This document shows positions 56,877-64,000 of a DNA stretch of 64,000 nucleotides, in pieces. The first letter of the stretch is position 1. Each line of letters begins with the position of its first letter. Source of the stretch: Chitinophaga sp. LS1 (GTDB taxonomy: Bacteria; Bacteroidota; Bacteroidia; Chitinophagales; Chitinophagaceae); the NCBI RefSeq assembly GCF_034274695.1, contig NZ_CP128362.1, positions 434,001 through 498,000 on the forward strand. Direction: 5' to 3'. The translations under genes and the position numbers were made by a program. The notes under the pieces were generated by a model. The model was given only the letters and a program-made list of their open reading frames with translations. It was not told where the DNA came from and made no database searches.

Positions 56877-58019
56877 TCAGCGTTTTAATTCGTTACGTAA
56901 CCAATTTTCAACGAGGATCAGGTGCGTTGCTATATTATCAACGCCTGGTAGCCATTCGTTTGGCTTTCTATGCCTCGACCATCTTTGGAATTGCAGTCCT
57001 TTGATGATCTCGGCAGAAATAGCATGAATCTGCCTTCCATCCTTGCGAACAAGTTGCGGATAAAAATAAGCCATGTCGATTTCGGTGGCGGGATATAATG
57101 GGGAAATTTTCAGCGCTACGGTCACCGTAGGTGCATTATACCCCTCAGGAACAGGAAAGTCATTGATTAATATGCATTTCTCACCATTATTAATCAAGCA
57201 CTCCCATGGGAGCGCCTGATTATCTAAAAAGGTAACATCCTCTTCTGGAAGTATGAAGGGCTGGTCGTTACCACGTCCATCCTCCTGCTTTTTAGGCAGA
57301 ATAAGGAAGCGTACCAGACACTGTTCAGTTAGGTCTACCTCTTCATTATATTCAACCTGCTTTTTTGTCGAATTACTGTAGGCTTTATAGATTTCGAACT
57401 CCTGGTATTCGCTGCGGCCTGTTTTAAGAATCAATTCTTTACCAGTAACGAACGGAGTTGTAAACGTATAGGAGCCTCCATGAATTGGCACTATGAAACT
57501 GTGAGTCGGTGGAACTGGCAGGCATTTCATACCGTATTCTTCGATATTCACCTGTTCCAACCATGGTTTTGTGATAAACTCAAGGCCACTGCAAACCATC
57601 TTGATTTCGGTCTCTGGTGTATATGCATATACAATGTCTGGCGCCTTCGGAATTACCTGAATCAGATATTCCTTATCAGGATTTTTCCCACCCAATTTCA
57701 GGATTTCAACCGGTGTCAGTGTCCTACTGTCGGTAGTTTCCAACTCTTTATTTAATGTGTAGCTAAAGACAGTAGCTTCTTTTACGATTAAGCGCTCCTT
57801 GCCTTCATAGCTAAGATCTATCATATCACCAGCCAAAATTGGATCAAAGTCGTTATGCTCCTTTACTATATATAAGGAATAGCATGACACCGGGAGAAAT
57901 CCACCAGCAGTCAGGAACTCTTCACGTGACACGATTGCTTTATCAAACACTAACTCTTTATCGTTTGCGAATGCCTTATACTTTTTAGGCATTGCGGATT
58001 TCAAGGATTGTTCGTCCAT
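56877..58019 (-). CDS. Triple ubiquitin-like (multi-ubiquitin) and E2 fusion
   Basis: A 380-residue protein and first gene of the operon. Three ubiquitin-like domains of the Multi_ubiq type span about 12-80, 84-152 and 172-240; the third shows the pattern HSFIVPIHGGSYTF, VTGKELILKTG and EEVDLTEQCLVRF. Residues about 258-380 match the prokaryotic E2 family E fold (INDFPVPEGYNAPTVTVAL, DMAYFYPQLVRKDGRQIHA, FQRWSRHRKPNEWLPGVD). The stretch where an E2 active-site Cys would lie (about 325-336) has none; the last Cys is 282. Fusion of modifier and E2 in one chain suggests self-attachment or polymers. Confidence 0.85.
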   Translation of the reverse strand: MDEQSLKSAMPKKYKAFANDKELVFDKAIVSREEFLTAGGFLPVSCYSLYIVKEHNDFDPILAGDMIDLSYEGKERLIVKEATVFSYTLNKELETTDSRTLTPVEILKLGGKNPDKEYLIQVIPKAPDIVYAYTPETEIKMVCSGLEFITKPWLEQVNIEEYGMKCLPVPPTHSFIVPIHGGSYTFTTPFVTGKELILKTGRSEYQEFEIYKAYSNSTKKQVEYNEEVDLTEQCLVRFLILPKKQEDGRGNDQPFILPEEDVTFLDNQALPWECLINNGEKCILINDFPVPEGYNAPTVTVALKISPLYPATEIDMAYFYPQLVRKDGRQIHAISAEIIKGLQFQRWSRHRKPNEWLPGVDNIATHLILVENWLRNELKR

Positions 58020-58143
58020 TATTATAATAATTTAAAATAAAATAAATAAAACCAGGGTGCAATCAGCACCAATGCCGCTAACAGCGTTTTTGATGTGTCT
58101 TAATAACTGACGGCTTTACTTCTTATTTTTTATTATTACTGAA

Positions 58144-58299
58144 TTCAAGGGGAAATCCGCTGTGAGGGCTTTGTAGATTGGAGAAAAACAGTATCTTTGT
58201 GTTCTCAATACCAAGATACACTGAGAGAAAAGCCCAACTTCTAAGTTGTCTTTCTCCAATCTTATTAAAGCCAAGCGGAATTTCCTCTTGGTTTTTTTT
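58144..58299 (+). ncRNA. Candidate small RNA inside a nested inverted repeat
   Basis: TTTG (58170-58173), an 18-base gap and TATCTTTG (58192-58199) resemble a promoter. About 75 bases on, CCAAG (58271-58275) pairs with CTTGG (58287-58291), followed by eight T. The left flank (CAAGGGGAAATCCGCT and GATTGGAGAAA, 58146-58187) is an imperfect inverted copy of the right part (TTTCTCCAATC and AAGCGGAATTTCCTCTTGG, 58251-58291). The RNA would be about 95 bases. It lies between the ubiquitin-like operon and the XRE gene. It could instead be a small inverted-repeat element. Confidence 0.5.
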
Positions 58300-58438
58300 A
58301 TGTCCTATCGGGTCGATCTGACTCAACAATACAAAAGTATACCAACCACTTTACACTTCCAAAAATATTTACAGATTTATTTCAACATTTTTATAAACAG
58401 GAATAAAAATCAGATAATGTAAAATATTACTAACATAA

Positions 58439-58470
58439 TTTGCTTTTTAGTTTAATTGGTCGTAATTTTG
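58439..58470 (+). promoter_or_regulatory. Promoter of the XRE-ImmA operon
   Basis: TTTG (58439-58442), a 20-base spacer and TAATTTTG (58463-58470) fit the Bacteroidota TTTG-N19/20-TANNTTTG pattern. The start codon is 80 bases on. Confidence 0.6.
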
Positions 58471-58549
58471 CAATACATTCATAAAATGAGTTTAACCCTA
58501 AGTAATAAAATCCAATTTCCGTAATGTTTAATCACTAAATCATGAACTC

Positions 58550-58921
58550 ATGACACCCCTTGATTCAAATGGCCTTTACACGCAGTTAGGTCAGCGCATA
58601 AGAAACGCACGGGAAAAAGTCGGTATGAGTCAGGAAGTTTTAGCCGAACAGCTAAGTTTAACAAGAGCGTCAATTGTCAATATCGAAAACGGCAAGCAGC
58701 GTCCCATGCTTCATACCCTCCTTTCTATCTGCGATATTCTAAAAACAAATCTGAAAGTACTGTTACCGGAGTATGTTTCTGAGAATGAAGAGTCTGAGAT
58801 GGCACTTGTCGCAGCAGCTGCCCCACCAGTAGTTGATACTATTATTACACAAAACGACGAAGCAGTAGACGAGGATACCAAAGATGCGATTCTGAAATTC
58901 GTTGCACACCTAAAAAAATAA
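58550..58921 (+). CDS. XRE-family HTH regulator
   Basis: A 123-residue regulator with an N-terminal helix-turn-helix: LGQRIRNAREKVGMSQEVLAE and then LSLTRASIVNIENGKQRPML. The C-terminal half is flexible and acidic (SENEESEMALVAAAAPPV). It is followed by the ImmA-type gene after 4 bases, the classic repressor and antirepressor-protease pair of mobile elements. It probably binds the spacer shared with the ubiquitin-like operon, by inference. Confidence 0.9.
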   Translation: MTPLDSNGLYTQLGQRIRNAREKVGMSQEVLAEQLSLTRASIVNIENGKQRPMLHTLLSICDILKTNLKVLLPEYVSENEESEMALVAAAAPPVVDTIITQNDEAVDEDTKDAILKFVAHLKK

Positions 58922-58925
58922 TAAG

Positions 58926-59450
58926 ATGACAAACGCTGCTATCAATTCAAAAGCGACTGAAATCATCTTACAATTTGGAAAGATGGAAGCTCCTATCAGG
59001 GTTGATGATATTGCCAGAGCGATGGGACTGAAAGTTGTTGCTTTTCCCCTCGAGGGTGACGTGTCAGGTCTGTTATTAATAGAAGCAGACGGCGCTACTA
59101 TCGGTTATAACCAGAATGAAGCGAGAGTCAGAAGGCGTTATACAGTAGCACATGAGCTTGGACATTATTGCCTTGGGCATACCCAGGAAGGTACTCCGAG
59201 CGTTTTTGTCGATAAGGGGTACCGTGTCTATTTTCGGAGGCCAGGGCAAGACGAGCCAAGTGCTGCAAGAAGGGAACGCGAGGCTAATTATTTCGCAGCT
59301 TGTCTTTTAATGCCTGAACAGCTTTTGGTGCCTGAAGTAGATAAATTGGAATTCGATCCGGGCAACGAAGATGCTATCAAACATCTTGCAAAAATGTTTG
59401 ATGTAAGCGCCACTGCTATGAGTTATAGAATTCAAAATTTGTACGCTTAA
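58926..59450 (+). CDS. ImmA/IrrE-family metallopeptidase
   Basis: A 174-residue zinc peptidase with the motif AHELGHYCLGH (HExxH) and a later Glu in REREANYFAACLLMP. N-terminal helices (KATEIILQFGKMEAPIRVDD) precede it. ImmA/IrrE proteins cleave a partner XRE repressor under stress, releasing an element's genes. Its partner here would be the protein of the preceding gene. It may act as the switch for excision or for the ubiquitin-like operon. Confidence 0.9.
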   Translation: MTNAAINSKATEIILQFGKMEAPIRVDDIARAMGLKVVAFPLEGDVSGLLLIEADGATIGYNQNEARVRRRYTVAHELGHYCLGHTQEGTPSVFVDKGYRVYFRRPGQDEPSAARREREANYFAACLLMPEQLLVPEVDKLEFDPGNEDAIKHLAKMFDVSATAMSYRIQNLYA

Positions 59451-59583
59451 CATTTGCGCCTCACTTAAGAAAAGTTATCTTCTAGTGGGCCTTTGAAATC
59501 CTAAGATTTCAGCACTGCATTCACGATTAACCAATTTAGCTAATTGATTCCTCGCTAACAGATCGAAAGATCAACTCATTCAG

Positions 59584-59617
59584 AAACGTTGACGGTCTAT
59601 GATTGTCAACGTTTTTT
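59584..59617 (+). terminator. Terminator after the XRE-ImmA operon
   Basis: AAACGTTGAC (59584-59593) pairs with GTCAACGTTT (59605-59614), followed by T. It lies 134 bases past the ImmA stop. Confidence 0.88.
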
Positions 59618-60047
59618 ACTTTCACCGCCTCCCCCATACCCATATTCCCTAAGTCCTGACAGATATTGCATTAGCTATTCAATTAAAACATTGGATGAAA
59701 GAAACTAAAATTTAGTTGGTGGAATTCCTTGGTCCAACAAGTGTAAAAAGCAGGCTGTAGAATCTTTGCCGCCCGGAAAAGCAACTATATTTATCTTAAT
59801 CATAAAGACAACTATTCCCCTTATCGGCTATATGCTCCTTATGTGAACTGATGTTTTCAATTCTGGACATAGCTGTAATCATTTGTTCCCTGATTAAGGT
59901 TGTGATGAATAATGAATTTTGAAAAGAAAGGGGAAGAGCAAACGCCGTTTCTTTGTTACTTTCTTTGCGGATGTCAAAGAAAGTAACCCCGGCACCGCCG
60001 GGGTCACCAATACGCGGTATTCAAAAGACATCAAACAACGCTACCGG
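59618..60047. other. Gene-free spacer with two tight hairpins
   Basis: About 430 bases without a gene, apart from the hairpins at 59955-60003. A plus-strand frame over the hairpins (59919-60167) is judged a shadow. Confidence 0.4.
59955..60003. repeat. Two adjoining perfect hairpins
   Basis: GTTACTTTCTTTG (59955-59967) pairs perfectly with CAAAGAAAGTAAC (59975-59987); directly after, CCCCGGC-acc-GCCGGGG (59987-60003). They sit 45 bases past the stop of the minus-strand gene at 60048 and may terminate it or fold a control site. Confidence 0.75.
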
Positions 60048-60320
60048 TTATTCGATTGTAATTTTATAGATTCCGCCGGGATCGATCCAATAGGAAAAAC
60101 CGCCATTGTCACAAGTATTCGTTTCCTGAATTATCTTAAATACCAGGTTAGCCAAAGATTCCTGTGACACTTCCTTCGCGGCCTCGTCCGACATGCCGGG
60201 AATCCCTTTTCGCAAGGCCGTTTCATTGATAGCCTGTAATAAGAATTGCTTTTCGCTGGCGTGACATGCCTGATATATCTCATTCCAGCCCTCCGGCGTA
60301 ATTGATATACTCCAAGCCAT
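60048..60320 (-). CDS. Conserved-looking small element protein, unknown
   Basis: A 90-residue protein from ATG 60320 (MAWSISITPEGWNEIYQACH); the frame opens 10 codons earlier. It is alpha-helical in the middle (SEKQFLLQAINETALRKG, DEAAKEVSQESLANLVFKI) and ends in a beta-like, Gly-rich segment (CDNGGFSYWIDPGGIYKITI). No family is recognised. It belongs to the minus-strand row of small genes typical of Bacteroidota conjugative elements. Confidence 0.65.
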   Translation of the reverse strand: MAWSISITPEGWNEIYQACHASEKQFLLQAINETALRKGIPGMSDEAAKEVSQESLANLVFKIIQETNTCDNGGFSYWIDPGGIYKITIE

Positions 60321-60432
60321 AAACAAGGTGCGCTCATTAGTGACCGGCAACGCTCCCGGTTTTAAAGTAAAAATTGTTGCTATGAGTATCTATTTACCGG
60401 CCCAAATGGGCCGGTAAATAGCTTTCCGTTAT

Positions 60433-61272
60433 TCAATCCTGGTTGTCCGGCAATGTATTCGCCTGTTCATGCCCTTCCTGCTGTACTTGCATTTTTATAG
60501 CAATCTCACGCAAAGCAGATTTTGCGGCGTATATACCGGCATTATTTAAATGCCGCTGCCAGGCTATTTCTGAAGGTGCCCAGCGGAACCCGTAGTACCT
60601 TAAAACGGACCTGATTTGTTCTTCCGGTTTACCTGGGAATATCAATTGTACGCGGTTGGCTTCCACGTTTATTCTATATATGATGCCATTATGTTCTGAT
60701 TCAGAGGATTCTATTTTTTCCACAGCCTCTAACTGTTCAATACGTGCCTTTAACCTCCTGATTTCAGCACCGTTATTTGCCAGTTTATAATGGGGATAAC
60801 CTTTGCATTTAAAACAATCTGGCGTGTTTACAATAATCCATTTTTCTTCACTGGCTCCTGGCAGTTTTAAAAACGCTTCCTTATCATTTTTTTTGATGCA
60901 CTTATTAACGGCTTTCATATAGGCTTGCAGGTCTTCACAGTCTTTCAATTTGGAACGCAGTTTATCCGTTGCCTGCGGGTCATCAGAAAAAATAGCGGTG
61001 TTACTTTCAATGACATTTGCTTTATCAGCGTAATAGGCAGCTTTTTCAGCTGCTTTGATAGACTGGCCGTGTAAATTGTGTATCCGGTCCAAATCGCGGC
61101 GGTGTCTTTTTTCTGAGTGATGCCCTACTAAAATAGGCTGGCCCATTGGAATAAACGATGAAATTTCATGGGCTGCATTAAACTGCTGATCTGATAGGCT
61201 TGTATTTTTTTCGGCCTGTCTGATAGCATATACAATGCGATTCTGTTTGCGCTGTTCAAAATTATGTTTCAT
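60433..61272 (-). CDS. DUF3560 domain protein
   Basis: A 279-residue protein with the DUF3560 pattern: an N-terminal segment with GQPILVGHHSEKRHRRDLDRI split as phrases, then HGQSIKAAEKAAYYADKAN, and a C-terminal RYYGFRWAPSEIAWQRHLNN region found in element-encoded replication or modification proteins. It is common on plasmids and conjugative elements; function unknown. It is the second gene of a minus-strand group. Confidence 0.88.
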   Translation of the reverse strand: MKHNFEQRKQNRIVYAIRQAEKNTSLSDQQFNAAHEISSFIPMGQPILVGHHSEKRHRRDLDRIHNLHGQSIKAAEKAAYYADKANVIESNTAIFSDDPQATDKLRSKLKDCEDLQAYMKAVNKCIKKNDKEAFLKLPGASEEKWIIVNTPDCFKCKGYPHYKLANNGAEIRRLKARIEQLEAVEKIESSESEHNGIIYRINVEANRVQLIFPGKPEEQIRSVLRYYGFRWAPSEIAWQRHLNNAGIYAAKSALREIAIKMQVQQEGHEQANTLPDNQD

Positions 61273-61303
61273 AATGAGATTATTTTATGAGTAACCAAAA
61301 TGT

Positions 61304-61504
61304 TTACAACGTCCAGGGTTCCCTGGATGCCGGATCTTTCGGCCAGGTATCAGTCCACCTGACGTATCTGACTTCTATATCAGGCGTACCGGGAAAATTT
61401 AATTCCTCCTTTTGTAATTCGAACTGCCTAATGATCTCGCCTTTGTCAGGCAAAGCAGTGTCTACCACCACCCTAACGATGACGTACAATGCATGATAAG
61501 CCAT
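61304..61504 (-). CDS. Small element protein, unknown
   Basis: A 66-residue protein from the ATG at 61504 (MAYHALYVIVRVVVDTALPD). It has a beta-strand-rich start and a charged middle (KGEIIRQFELQKEELNFPG), ending VRYVRWTDTWPKDP and a few more residues. The longer frame to 61654 overlaps the DUF932 gene and is not used. No family is recognised. It sits between the DUF932 and DUF3560 genes, all on the minus strand. Confidence 0.6.
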   Translation of the reverse strand: MAYHALYVIVRVVVDTALPDKGEIIRQFELQKEELNFPGTPDIEVRYVRWTDTWPKDPASREPWTL

Positions 61505-61562
61505 TTGATAAAGATTTAAATGAAATTGGATTAAACCGGGGGCATTGCCCCCGGTGATCGGA

Positions 61563-62621
61563 TTAATTAAACTGTAATGCATCTGCGCCGTAATTTGCGA
61601 ATGCCTCGCAAAGATCGAATGCCTTTTGCGCTTTCTTTTCTGCTGTACCTCCATATAAAATGGCGTTTACCTGGTCGGCAGCGCTATCATATTTGGAGAC
61701 ATTTTGGAAGTAGCCTGTAACCGCGTTATAAGCCCCAAATAATTTGCCTTTTGTAGAATTCAATTGTTGGGTGTCGCTAGCGAATGCATACGAAAATGCC
61801 TCACCTAATTGATTTTTAAAACGGGTGCTTACTTCTTCCCATTCTCCTTTTTTAATATTGGCGATTGTTTCCGGGTTAGGCGATAAGGCCAGGGTAATCA
61901 ATTCCTTTACCTGCTGGTCTGTAATATTAATTTTAGCCCAGTGATTAAAAGTGTCAGAGATTGCCGGTATACATTTGTTTACCATCCCTATTACGCGGTG
62001 AGCCTCTTTTAACCTATCTTTTGCATTAGCAGTATGACGTATTTTAATTTTATTTGAACAATTGCGCAAAGCGGCGTTTAAGGTATTGTTACACACGATA
62101 CGCACGGGAGTAAACCCGGCCACAATTGAGCCGCTGCCATCGTGGGACGTTGTAAGGAAAAGATAGTTTTCCATTGTGTCTATGCCTGCAACGGTAATAT
62201 ATGAAGGTAGTTTTGCGGTTATAAAAATACGCTCCCCCTTCCCCAATGCTCCGGCTGTTTCGTAGTAGATATTTTCAGGTCCTGCGATGCAATCAAAAAA
62301 GCTAAATGCGTCTATGTTCTGCACTACTTCATAACCACTTCCTACAACTCCGAGAGGTTGATTTGTATCGGTGCGAACAGTCGCGAAAAAGTCAGGAACT
62401 TTAATATCCGGTACAATTAATTCGTTTGGTTCTTCACCAATAGCATCATAAGTAATCAAGGGACGCTTAACTACATCAAAATTTAGTTGTGCAGCTGTTA
62501 GCACATCCGTACTATTTTGATACTTGTCTACTATCTGTCCTTTCCCGTGCCATGCTTTTTGACGTACTGAATAAAAAGCGTGTTTACCTGTGATCTGGTT
62601 AAAATTTATATTATCTGCCAT
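61563..62621 (-). CDS. DUF932 domain protein (phage/plasmid-like, TIGR03299 type)
   Basis: A 352-residue DUF932 protein. Signature phrases are KAWHGKGQIVDKYQNSTDVL near the start, LGVVGSGYEVVQNIDAFSFF, YLFLTTSHDGSGSIVAGFTP, RIVCNNTLNAALRNCSNKIK and IRHTANAKDRLKEAHRVIG. Members are found on phages, plasmids and conjugative elements across bacteria; function unknown. It is the main conserved marker that this region is a mobile element. Confidence 0.92.
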   Translation of the reverse strand: MADNINFNQITGKHAFYSVRQKAWHGKGQIVDKYQNSTDVLTAAQLNFDVVKRPLITYDAIGEEPNELIVPDIKVPDFFATVRTDTNQPLGVVGSGYEVVQNIDAFSFFDCIAGPENIYYETAGALGKGERIFITAKLPSYITVAGIDTMENYLFLTTSHDGSGSIVAGFTPVRIVCNNTLNAALRNCSNKIKIRHTANAKDRLKEAHRVIGMVNKCIPAISDTFNHWAKINITDQQVKELITLALSPNPETIANIKKGEWEEVSTRFKNQLGEAFSYAFASDTQQLNSTKGKLFGAYNAVTGYFQNVSKYDSAADQVNAILYGGTAEKKAQKAFDLCEAFANYGADALQFN

Positions 62622-62675
62622 AGGATAGCCGCTTATTTTTGAACTGGCGGCGGCATACGCCAGGATTACAAGTGA

Positions 62676-62897
62676 TTAAATAAAAAGTGTGAGGTTGTTA
62701 GTGGAAACCTGGGGTTTCTGACGGGTGCCATGTTTGGCAGCCAAGCGATAGAGCATAACATTTTCGCTTAGGAACATGCCCCAGGCGTAGCATAATGCGC
62801 GGCTACGTGTTACGCGTGTTTCGATCTGGATAGCCCAGGATGTTGCCATAATCTTGGCAAAAGGCGGCGGCGTGTGCGTGTTTGCGTTGTGTTTCAT
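62676..62897 (-). CDS. Small element protein, unknown
   Basis: A 73-residue protein from ATG 62897 (MKHNANTHTPPPFAKIMATS). The core AKIMATSWAIQIETRVTRSR and ALCYAWGMFLSENVMLYRL forms two helices in a pattern I associate with short element proteins of Bacteroidota (a Trp-bearing helix, then a second Ala/Trp helix). The tail is basic. No named family. It is the first gene downstream of the long inverted repeat at 62920-63134. Confidence 0.55.
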   Translation of the reverse strand: MKHNANTHTPPPFAKIMATSWAIQIETRVTRSRALCYAWGMFLSENVMLYRLAAKHGTRQKPQVSTNNLTLFI

Positions 62898-62919
62898 TTT
62901 GCTTTTTTTTGCGTGATCA

Positions 62920-63134
62920 TTTTTAAAAGAAAAAAGAGAAAAAGAAAGCATCGAAACATGGCACGGACAAGGGTAAGAAAGCAACCCTGGGTTAAAAAAA
63001 ATACTACCTCATATATGAGGTCCGCCGCCAGGCGGACACCAAACTGTATGAGGTGGAGATTTTTTTTGCCTTCAGACTTGCTTTCTTACCCGCGTGCCAT
63101 ACTTTTGTTTTCTTTTTTCTCTTTCTTTTAAAAA
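62920..63134. repeat. Long inverted repeat with nested hairpins
   Basis: The left arm (62920-62984, with AAAAGAAAAAAGAGAAAAAG and TGGCAC...GGGTAAGAAAGCAA) pairs with the right arm (63078-63134, with TTGCTTTCTTACCC, GTGCCA and CTCTTTCTTTTAAAAA). The loop holds AACCCTGGGTT (62983-62993), ACCTCATATATGAGGT (63006-63021) and GTCCGCCGCCAGGCGGAC (63020-63037). It has no gene. Candidate origin, regulatory RNA or structured leader. Confidence 0.75.
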
Positions 63135-63145
63135 TGAATAGTGAT

Positions 63146-63168
63146 CCCGTGGCGCAGGGCGCCACGGG
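63146..63168. repeat. Perfect GC-rich hairpin
   Basis: CCCGTGGCGC-agg-GCGCCACGGG is a perfect 10-bp stem with a 3-base loop. Confidence 0.75.
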
Positions 63169-63181
63169 ACCAATGAAAAAA

Positions 63182-63201
63182 GCCGCCTCAAATGAGGCGG
63201 C
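63182..63201 (-). terminator. Terminator of the CxxC protein gene
   Basis: GCCGCCTC-aaat-GAGGCGGC is a perfect 8-bp stem; the A-run before it is a U-run on the minus strand, downstream of the gene at 63295-63600. Confidence 0.8.
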
Positions 63202-63251
63202 AAAAGGGATCAATTACTATAATTTTTTAAGAAGCGCTTGCTATTTAGTAG

Positions 63252-63282
63252 ATAACTGGTGTAATAAGTATACACCAGTTAT
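63252..63282. repeat. Perfect 12-bp inverted repeat
   Basis: ATAACTGGTGTA (63252-63263) and TACACCAGTTAT (63271-63282) flank a 7-base loop, 13 bases past the stop of the gene at 63295. It could be a protein-binding operator or a second terminator. Confidence 0.7.
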
Positions 63283-63294
63283 CATTTCAATTAA

Positions 63295-63600
63295 TCATCC
63301 ATATACCCTAATATGTTCCTTATCGACGTAATCGACATTTCTTCTTCCCAGCACCTGTCCTGTCGATGGATGGAATATCCTTCCGCAGTACTTGCATAGA
63401 ATTTTGTATTTTCTGCTATCGACAGAAGGATCAAAGAGGTTACCGAAGTTATCGCAAGGCCAAAATGAATCCCGCATAGCGTCTGGACCGCAAGGGCACT
63501 CCCAGTCATCTTCAAATTGAATTTTGGCGAATTCCGGATTGCCTTCTGCATCACGATACAGGTACTTAGGCTGCTTTTGTTTGCTTTTCTTGTTCTTCAT
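63295..63600 (-). CDS. Small Cys-rich zinc-binding-like protein
   Basis: A 101-residue protein from ATG 63600 (MKNKKSKQKQPKYLYRDAEG), preferred over the long frame to 63792. Cys pairs CPCGPDAMRDSFWPC and CKYCGRIFHPSTG look like a split zinc site. The N-terminus is very basic. Family not recognised; the type is usual in the control regions of mobile elements. It is followed by the perfect inverted repeat and a terminator. Confidence 0.6.
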   Translation of the reverse strand: MKNKKSKQKQPKYLYRDAEGNPEFAKIQFEDDWECPCGPDAMRDSFWPCDNFGNLFDPSVDSRKYKILCKYCGRIFHPSTGQVLGRRNVDYVDKEHIRVYG

Positions 63601-63620
63601 ATTTTTTTTCGAGGCATTTC

Positions 63621-63713
63621 CCACCTGCCGGTTCGAGACAAGGGATCGTGGAATAGCGGAACGCAGTGAGCATATGCCGCGAAAGCCCTTGTTGAGAACG
63701 GAAAGGCAGGTGG
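63621..63713. repeat. Extended inverted repeat upstream of the CxxC gene
   Basis: CCACCTGCC (63621-63629) pairs with GGCAGGTGG (63705-63713), and inside, ACAAGGG (63638-63644) pairs with CCCTTGT (63686-63692). It would lie in the leader or promoter of the minus-strand gene at 63295-63600. Confidence 0.65.
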
Positions 63714-63890
63714 TACATTTGCGGAGAAAAAAATGATAGGCAAGAAAGCAAATAGGGTAGCTGTCGTTATCACAATGGCAAACCGCCCCCAAAATTGGAG
63801 GCGGCTTATGGGTTATTCCCGCAATAGTCCTATCGCTGACGGGTTGCGCTCCCGCATTGCCCGTTTCCTTTTCGGACTATAAGTTGAGCA

Positions 63891-63995
63891 TCACTTTGCA
63901 GCACGGCCATAGCCTTTATTAGGCTTAAATAATCTGGAAGCTGGTTGTCGCTGATGCAATGCTGTAAGTTCCTTTTCGATCTGTTCATAAGCCAT
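63891..63995 (-). CDS. C-terminal part or small protein at the right edge
   Basis: A minus-strand frame from ATG 63995 (MAYEQIEKELTALHQRQPAS) to TGA at 63891, ending RLFKPNKGYGRAAK. It is basic and helical. It may be a 34-residue protein or, more likely, the end of a gene that begins outside the window. Family not recognised. Confidence 0.4.
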   Translation of the reverse strand: MAYEQIEKELTALHQRQPASRLFKPNKGYGRAAK

Positions 63996-64000
63996 TAGCC

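Noticed and set aside
59919..60167. 82-codon plus-strand frame
   Set aside because: It runs across the double hairpin and opposes a better minus-strand gene.

Overview
The window looks like a chromosome segment of a Bacteroidota bacterium, most likely a Chitinophaga-type member of the Chitinophagaceae. Supporting signs are the TANNTTTG -7 promoter boxes, the order engB / ubiE / porT (PorT belongs to the Bacteroidota type IX secretion system), an F1 epsilon subunit of only 83 residues, a bifunctional RelA/SpoT enzyme, DUF6600 and DUF6728 family proteins, and menaquinone-type UbiE. No rRNA, tRNA, CRISPR array or insertion sequence was recognised.

Bases 1 to about 48,780 are core chromosome. 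On the minus strand lie the first codons of purA, relA/spoT, a 2H-phosphoesterase-like protein, an OmpR-type regulator, an exoglycosidase pair (GH2 beta-mannosidase then GH29 alpha-fucosidase), lpxB, surE, an ABC exporter, a fused beta-oxidation enzyme, metG, an alpha/beta hydrolase, a ThiF/MoeB protein, a histidine kinase and atpDC. The middle is mostly plus strand: a DUF6600 protein, a YghO-like protein, an M48 protease, dnaX, the pyruvate dehydrogenase E2 subunit, a GbsR-type regulator, an epimerase, a YkuK-like protein, ubiE-porT, pyrC and a MutS-like ATPase. Several gene 3' ends carry short tandem duplications. A hybrid histidine kinase at 30.6-32.0 kb has Arg where the phospho-accepting His should be.

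At about 48,780 the comM/yifB gene is cut after its Met-Asn-Pro-Cys codons and the sequence changes to a mobile element that runs off the right end. It begins with a large serine recombinase whose last codons lie in comM sequence, so the insertion site and the recombinase 3' end overlap. Cargo includes a degenerate nuclease-like protein, a lipoprotein gene broken by an in-frame TGA, and a hidden, frameshifted remnant of a dnaE2-type polymerase. From 60 to 64 kb there are element-type genes (DUF3560, DUF932, small conserved proteins) separated by strongly folded inverted repeats.

The most interesting cargo, 53.4-59.5 kb, is a ubiquitin-like conjugation cassette. It has a triple ubiquitin-like/E2 fusion, a JAB peptidase-E1 fusion and a DUF2188 protein in one minus-strand operon. 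A convergent gene encodes a papain/C39-like cysteine peptidase, and a divergent pair encodes an XRE regulator and an ImmA-type protease. In the E1, serines stand where cysteines are usual, and the E2 has no cysteine in its active-site stretch, which suggests unusual, possibly oxyester, chemistry. A promoter plus terminator in the divergent spacer defines a possible small RNA. The system resembles multi-ubiquitin/E2/JAB-E1 cassettes predicted earlier by comparative genomics, and a role in phage defence is inference.
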